From Glaciecola sp047250385 (lineage in GTDB: Bacteria; Pseudomonadota; Gammaproteobacteria; Enterobacterales; Alteromonadaceae), in the NCBI RefSeq assembly GCF_047250385.1, contig NZ_JBLBVM010000056.1, positions 124,001 to 188,000 on the forward strand: a stretch of 64,000 bases of DNA, in the 5' to 3' direction. This document shows positions 61,453-64,000 of the stretch, piece by piece. Position numbers and translations under genes: made by a program. The notes beneath the pieces are model-generated. The model had not been told where the DNA came from. It saw nothing but the letters and a program-made list of their open reading frames with translations, and searched no databases. The stretch's first letter is position 1. The number at the start of each line of letters is the position of its first letter.

Positions 61453-64000
61453 ATGCTGCGACCATTAGGGAAATCCAAGTTGTCTGATAAAAGCCCCGTC
61501 ATTGCAGGCGTTAACAAAAAACGGATCGTTTCTATTGTTCTATGCCTATTCATGTTCGCAATCTTAACTATCGGATTAACGAATGCCGCTATTGACAGGA
61601 TCCAAGCAAGCATCCGGTCTGAACATGAAGCGTCTCTCAATGCTATTAAGAATGTGACTGAAGCGGCTTTAAATTATTGGTCCGAACAAAGAAAATCCGA
61701 GTTATTAAGGTTGGCCGAAAATGAAGTTGTCCAATCAATTGCACAGAACTTATATGAGTCATACGAAAATAAGGACTTGGAGGGATTCACGGAATATCAA
61801 AACGTCGCTGATTTATATCTAAATTCACTTAAAACTGTGCAGTCTCATGCGGAGTACCACTTACTTACCATTGAAGGGTTTTACTTATATTCAAATCAGG
61901 AAAATGTAAAAGCCAATCAAAGCCAAATTTCTAAAGAGTATCCTCAACTATTGAAAGAGGCATTAAATGGGAAGGTTTCTTTTATTCCACCCATGCTTGT
62001 TTCAAATCAGCAAGGGAAAACTAGCGCGCTCGCATTCTTCGTCGCCCCTATTTATTATGAGAGCAAAGTTATCGCTTTAATAGTCTCTTCACACGACGCT
62101 GAAAATGAAATGTCCGAGATTATGTCTTTAGGTCGACTGGGTAAATCAGGTGAGTCTTACATCATCAATAAAGAAGGAATGATTGTTTCGCGTTCTCGAT
62201 TTAAAGATAGCCGAATCAAAATGAAGAGGCTTAAAGAAAATGAATCAGAAGTATTGAGACTTAGCTTGGTTGTGCCTGAACCTTGGTCTGAATACCCAAA
62301 TCAACTAACCGCTATGGCGCAAAGTATTACTCAATTTGAGTCTTCACAAAATTTAAATGGGTATCTTGATTATAGAGGCGTAAAAGTTATTGGAACTTGG
62401 CGCTGGATTCCCGAAATGCAACTAGGCATTGCTACCGAGTTTGATTTTGCCGAAGCAAATATTCCATTTAATAAATCTAAAAATACGATCATTTCGCTTG
62501 TTGCAGTCAATATTGGGATTGCCCTAAGCATGTCCGTCATATTATTGGTACTTTCAAACAATACGAATAGAAAACTACGAAAAGCAGCTCATGCCCTCGA
62601 AGATACGGTAATTAGCCGTACTTGTGATTTAGAGCAAACAGCCATTTTATTGGAAAGTGAAAAAGCCACACTACAAAGTATATTAGATAGTATTCCTGAC
62701 CCAATATTTTGCAAAGACAGTGAAGGTCGATATGTCCTCGTCAATCAATCGTTTGCTAATTTAACAGGCTTATCACAGGAAGAAATTGTCGGTAAGAGTG
62801 ACTCAAAGCTTTTCCCAAAAGAGGATGCAGACTTTTTTATTAAAGATGATGATAAGTTGTTGGCCTCTGGAATAGCACACATTATCGAACGCCCTACTGT
62901 TGACATGAAAGGAAATAAACTGCTGTTTGAAACACGGAAAACCTTAATTCACTATAGAGGTCAGGATAAAGCTGGTATTTTAGGTATTTGTAGAGATATT
63001 ACAGATAGAAAACGCTTCGAAGAAGCAATGATGAATGCGACACGAAGCGCTCAAGAGGCTAGCAATGCCAAAAGTGAGTTTCTAGCAAGAATGTCTCACG
63101 AAATTAGAACGCCGATGAACGGTGTACTCGGTATGATTGACCTCCTGTTAGATTCGACATTAGATTCTGATCAGACCCACAAATTGAAAATTGCAAAAAA
63201 CAGTGCCTCTACCCTTTTAACGATTATCAATGACATACTCGACTTTTCTAGAGTGGAAGCAGGAAAGTTGGAACTTGAATCAATTGATTTCAACCTCTCT
63301 CATCAAGTAGAAACAATAGTTCAAACTCTCGCAGTTCGCAGTGATGAAAAAGGTGTTGAGCTTATTGTTGATGTCACAGCTGTCGAGCAGTCAATGGTAA
63401 AAGGCGACCCCATTCGAATACGCCAAGTACTCACGAACCTAATTAATAACGCCATAAAATTTACTGAGTTTGGTCAAATTGTCGTTAGAGCAAGAGCCGT
63501 TAAGAAAGGCGATATAACAGAAGTAGAATGCAGCGTTGAAGATTCAGGAATTGGTATTGCATCGGAAAGCCTTGAACACCTTTTTGATTCATTCAGTCAA
63601 GTTGACAACAGCACAACGCGCAACTACGGAGGCTCGGGTTTAGGCCTTGCTATTTCAAAACGTTTAGTGGAATTGATGGGTGGGGAAATATACGTTTTCT
63701 CAACGCTTCATGAAGGAAGTACGTTTAGCTTCAGACTTGACTTAGAAACGAGTTCGTTAAAAGAAAAGCCACTCCCTCACTCGAATATCAACAATTGGCA
63801 AGTTCTCGTTGTAGACGACAATCAAACAAATCGGGATATTTTAACGAATCAACTTACAAATTGGGGGCTTAGAGTAATTTTAGCAAGTAGCGCTGATGAA
63901 GCACTCAAAAAACTGAATGCAGAACCTCTCAAACTAGACCTAATCATTACCGATATGAATATGCCTGATAAAGACGGTCTTGCTCTTGTCTCTGATATTA
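61453..64000 (+). CDS. Hybrid sensor histidine kinase (truncated by window edge)
   Basis: The first 849 codons of a hybrid two-component kinase; no stop is reached. A transmembrane helix (about 25-45) is followed by a roughly 300-residue periplasmic dCACHE-like sensor (LGKSGESYIINKEGMIVSRSR), a second transmembrane helix (about 346-370), a PAS domain with ILDSIPDPIFCKDSEGRYVLVN (about 415-515), HisKA with H549 in RMSHEIRTPMNG, HATPase with N, G1 (EDSGIGI) and G2 (GGSGLGLAIS) boxes, and a receiver with LVVDDN and D834 in ITDMNMPDKDG. The start is ATG MLRPLGKSK; the SD is weak. More receiver or Hpt domains probably follow beyond the edge. Confidence 0.92.
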   Translation, partial: MLRPLGKSKLSDKSPVIAGVNKKRIVSIVLCLFMFAILTIGLTNAAIDRIQASIRSEHEASLNAIKNVTEAALNYWSEQRKSELLRLAENEVVQSIAQNLYESYENKDLEGFTEYQNVADLYLNSLKTVQSHAEYHLLTIEGFYLYSNQENVKANQSQISKEYPQLLKEALNGKVSFIPPMLVSNQQGKTSALAFFVAPIYYESKVIALIVSSHDAENEMSEIMSLGRLGKSGESYIINKEGMIVSRSRFKDSRIKMKRLKENESEVLRLSLVVPEPWSEYPNQLTAMAQSITQFESSQNLNGYLDYRGVKVIGTWRWIPEMQLGIATEFDFAEANIPFNKSKNTIISLVAVNIGIALSMSVILLVLSNNTNRKLRKAAHALEDTVISRTCDLEQTAILLESEKATLQSILDSIPDPIFCKDSEGRYVLVNQSFANLTGLSQEEIVGKSDSKLFPKEDADFFIKDDDKLLASGIAHIIERPTVDMKGNKLLFETRKTLIHYRGQDKAGILGICRDITDRKRFEEAMMNATRSAQEASNAKSEFLARMSHEIRTPMNGVLGMIDLLLDSTLDSDQTHKLKIAKNSASTLLTIINDILDFSRVEAGKLELESIDFNLSHQVETIVQTLAVRSDEKGVELIVDVTAVEQSMVKGDPIRIRQVLTNLINNAIKFTEFGQIVVRARAVKKGDITEVECSVEDSGIGIASESLEHLFDSFSQVDNSTTRNYGGSGLGLAISKRLVELMGGEIYVFSTLHEGSTFSFRLDLETSSLKEKPLPHSNINNWQVLVVDDNQTNRDILTNQLTNWGLRVILASSADEALKKLNAEPLKLDLIITDMNMPDKDGLALVSDI

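Overview
The window reads as one contiguous piece of a gammaproteobacterial chromosome, most likely from the order Alteromonadales (Alteromonas/Glaciecola-like). The support is the gene content (a liuRABCDE leucine-degradation cluster under a LiuR palindrome, csiV next to mfd, a TIGR03503-like protein next to dnaQ, DUF3080), moderate-to-low GC with AT-rich spacers, and bacterial SD-led genes throughout. The genus is an inference. I see no phage, insertion sequence, CRISPR array or defence island; the window is mostly core housekeeping with small lineage-specific insertions.

Layout. 0-3.4 kb: a sodium/proton-dicarboxylate symporter, then lolE and lolD on the minus strand. 3.5-7.9 kb: three identical tRNA-Asp genes behind one strong promoter, a TIGR03503-like membrane protein, the divergent dnaQ/rnhA pair and rlmI. 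7.9-17.6 kb: a PilZ protein, hrpA, a secreted isoaspartyl peptidase/asparaginase, an 85-residue orphan, sbcB and a FapA/DUF342 protein. 17.7-26.2 kb: a thiolase divergent from liuR-liuA-liuB-liuC-liuD-liuE, which together convert isovaleryl-CoA to acetyl-CoA plus acetoacetate. 26.2-34.1 kb: an MFS transporter, an MscS channel, stand-alone glgC, an alpha/beta hydrolase, a spinster-like MFS transporter, a thioesterase and an HDOD protein. 34.6-40.5 kb: a membrane diguanylate cyclase overlapping a GT4 glycosyltransferase, a cysteine desulfurase-SufE fusion, a COG3235-like membrane protein and a phosphoribosyltransferase. 40.7-52.4 kb: lolC, an atypical PilZ protein, mfd, csiV, a PduO-type cobalamin adenosyltransferase, nagZ, a penicillin-acylase-family hydrolase and a lipoprotein. 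52.4-59.8 kb: the classical thrS-infC-rpmI-rplT-pheS-pheT-ihfA translation operon, on the minus strand. 60-64 kb: a DUF3080 lipoprotein, tRNA-Val(GAC) and a hybrid sensor kinase cut by the right edge.

The most informative signals are regulatory and architectural. The thrS leader contains a stem with a 7-nt loop carrying CGU in the exact anticodon positions, a tRNA-Thr mimic like the E. coli thrS operator. infC is best started at an AUU codon with an ideal SD, as in E. coli. The lolC gene lies about 37 kb from lolDE on the same strand; one break lies directly downstream of the tRNA-Asp array and the other at a 16-bp tandem repeat. A cysteine desulfurase is fused to its SufE sulfur acceptor. 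A diguanylate cyclase with no inhibitory I-site is translationally coupled to a glycosyltransferase. I did not find a convincing wholly new multi-gene system; these are the places most worth checking.
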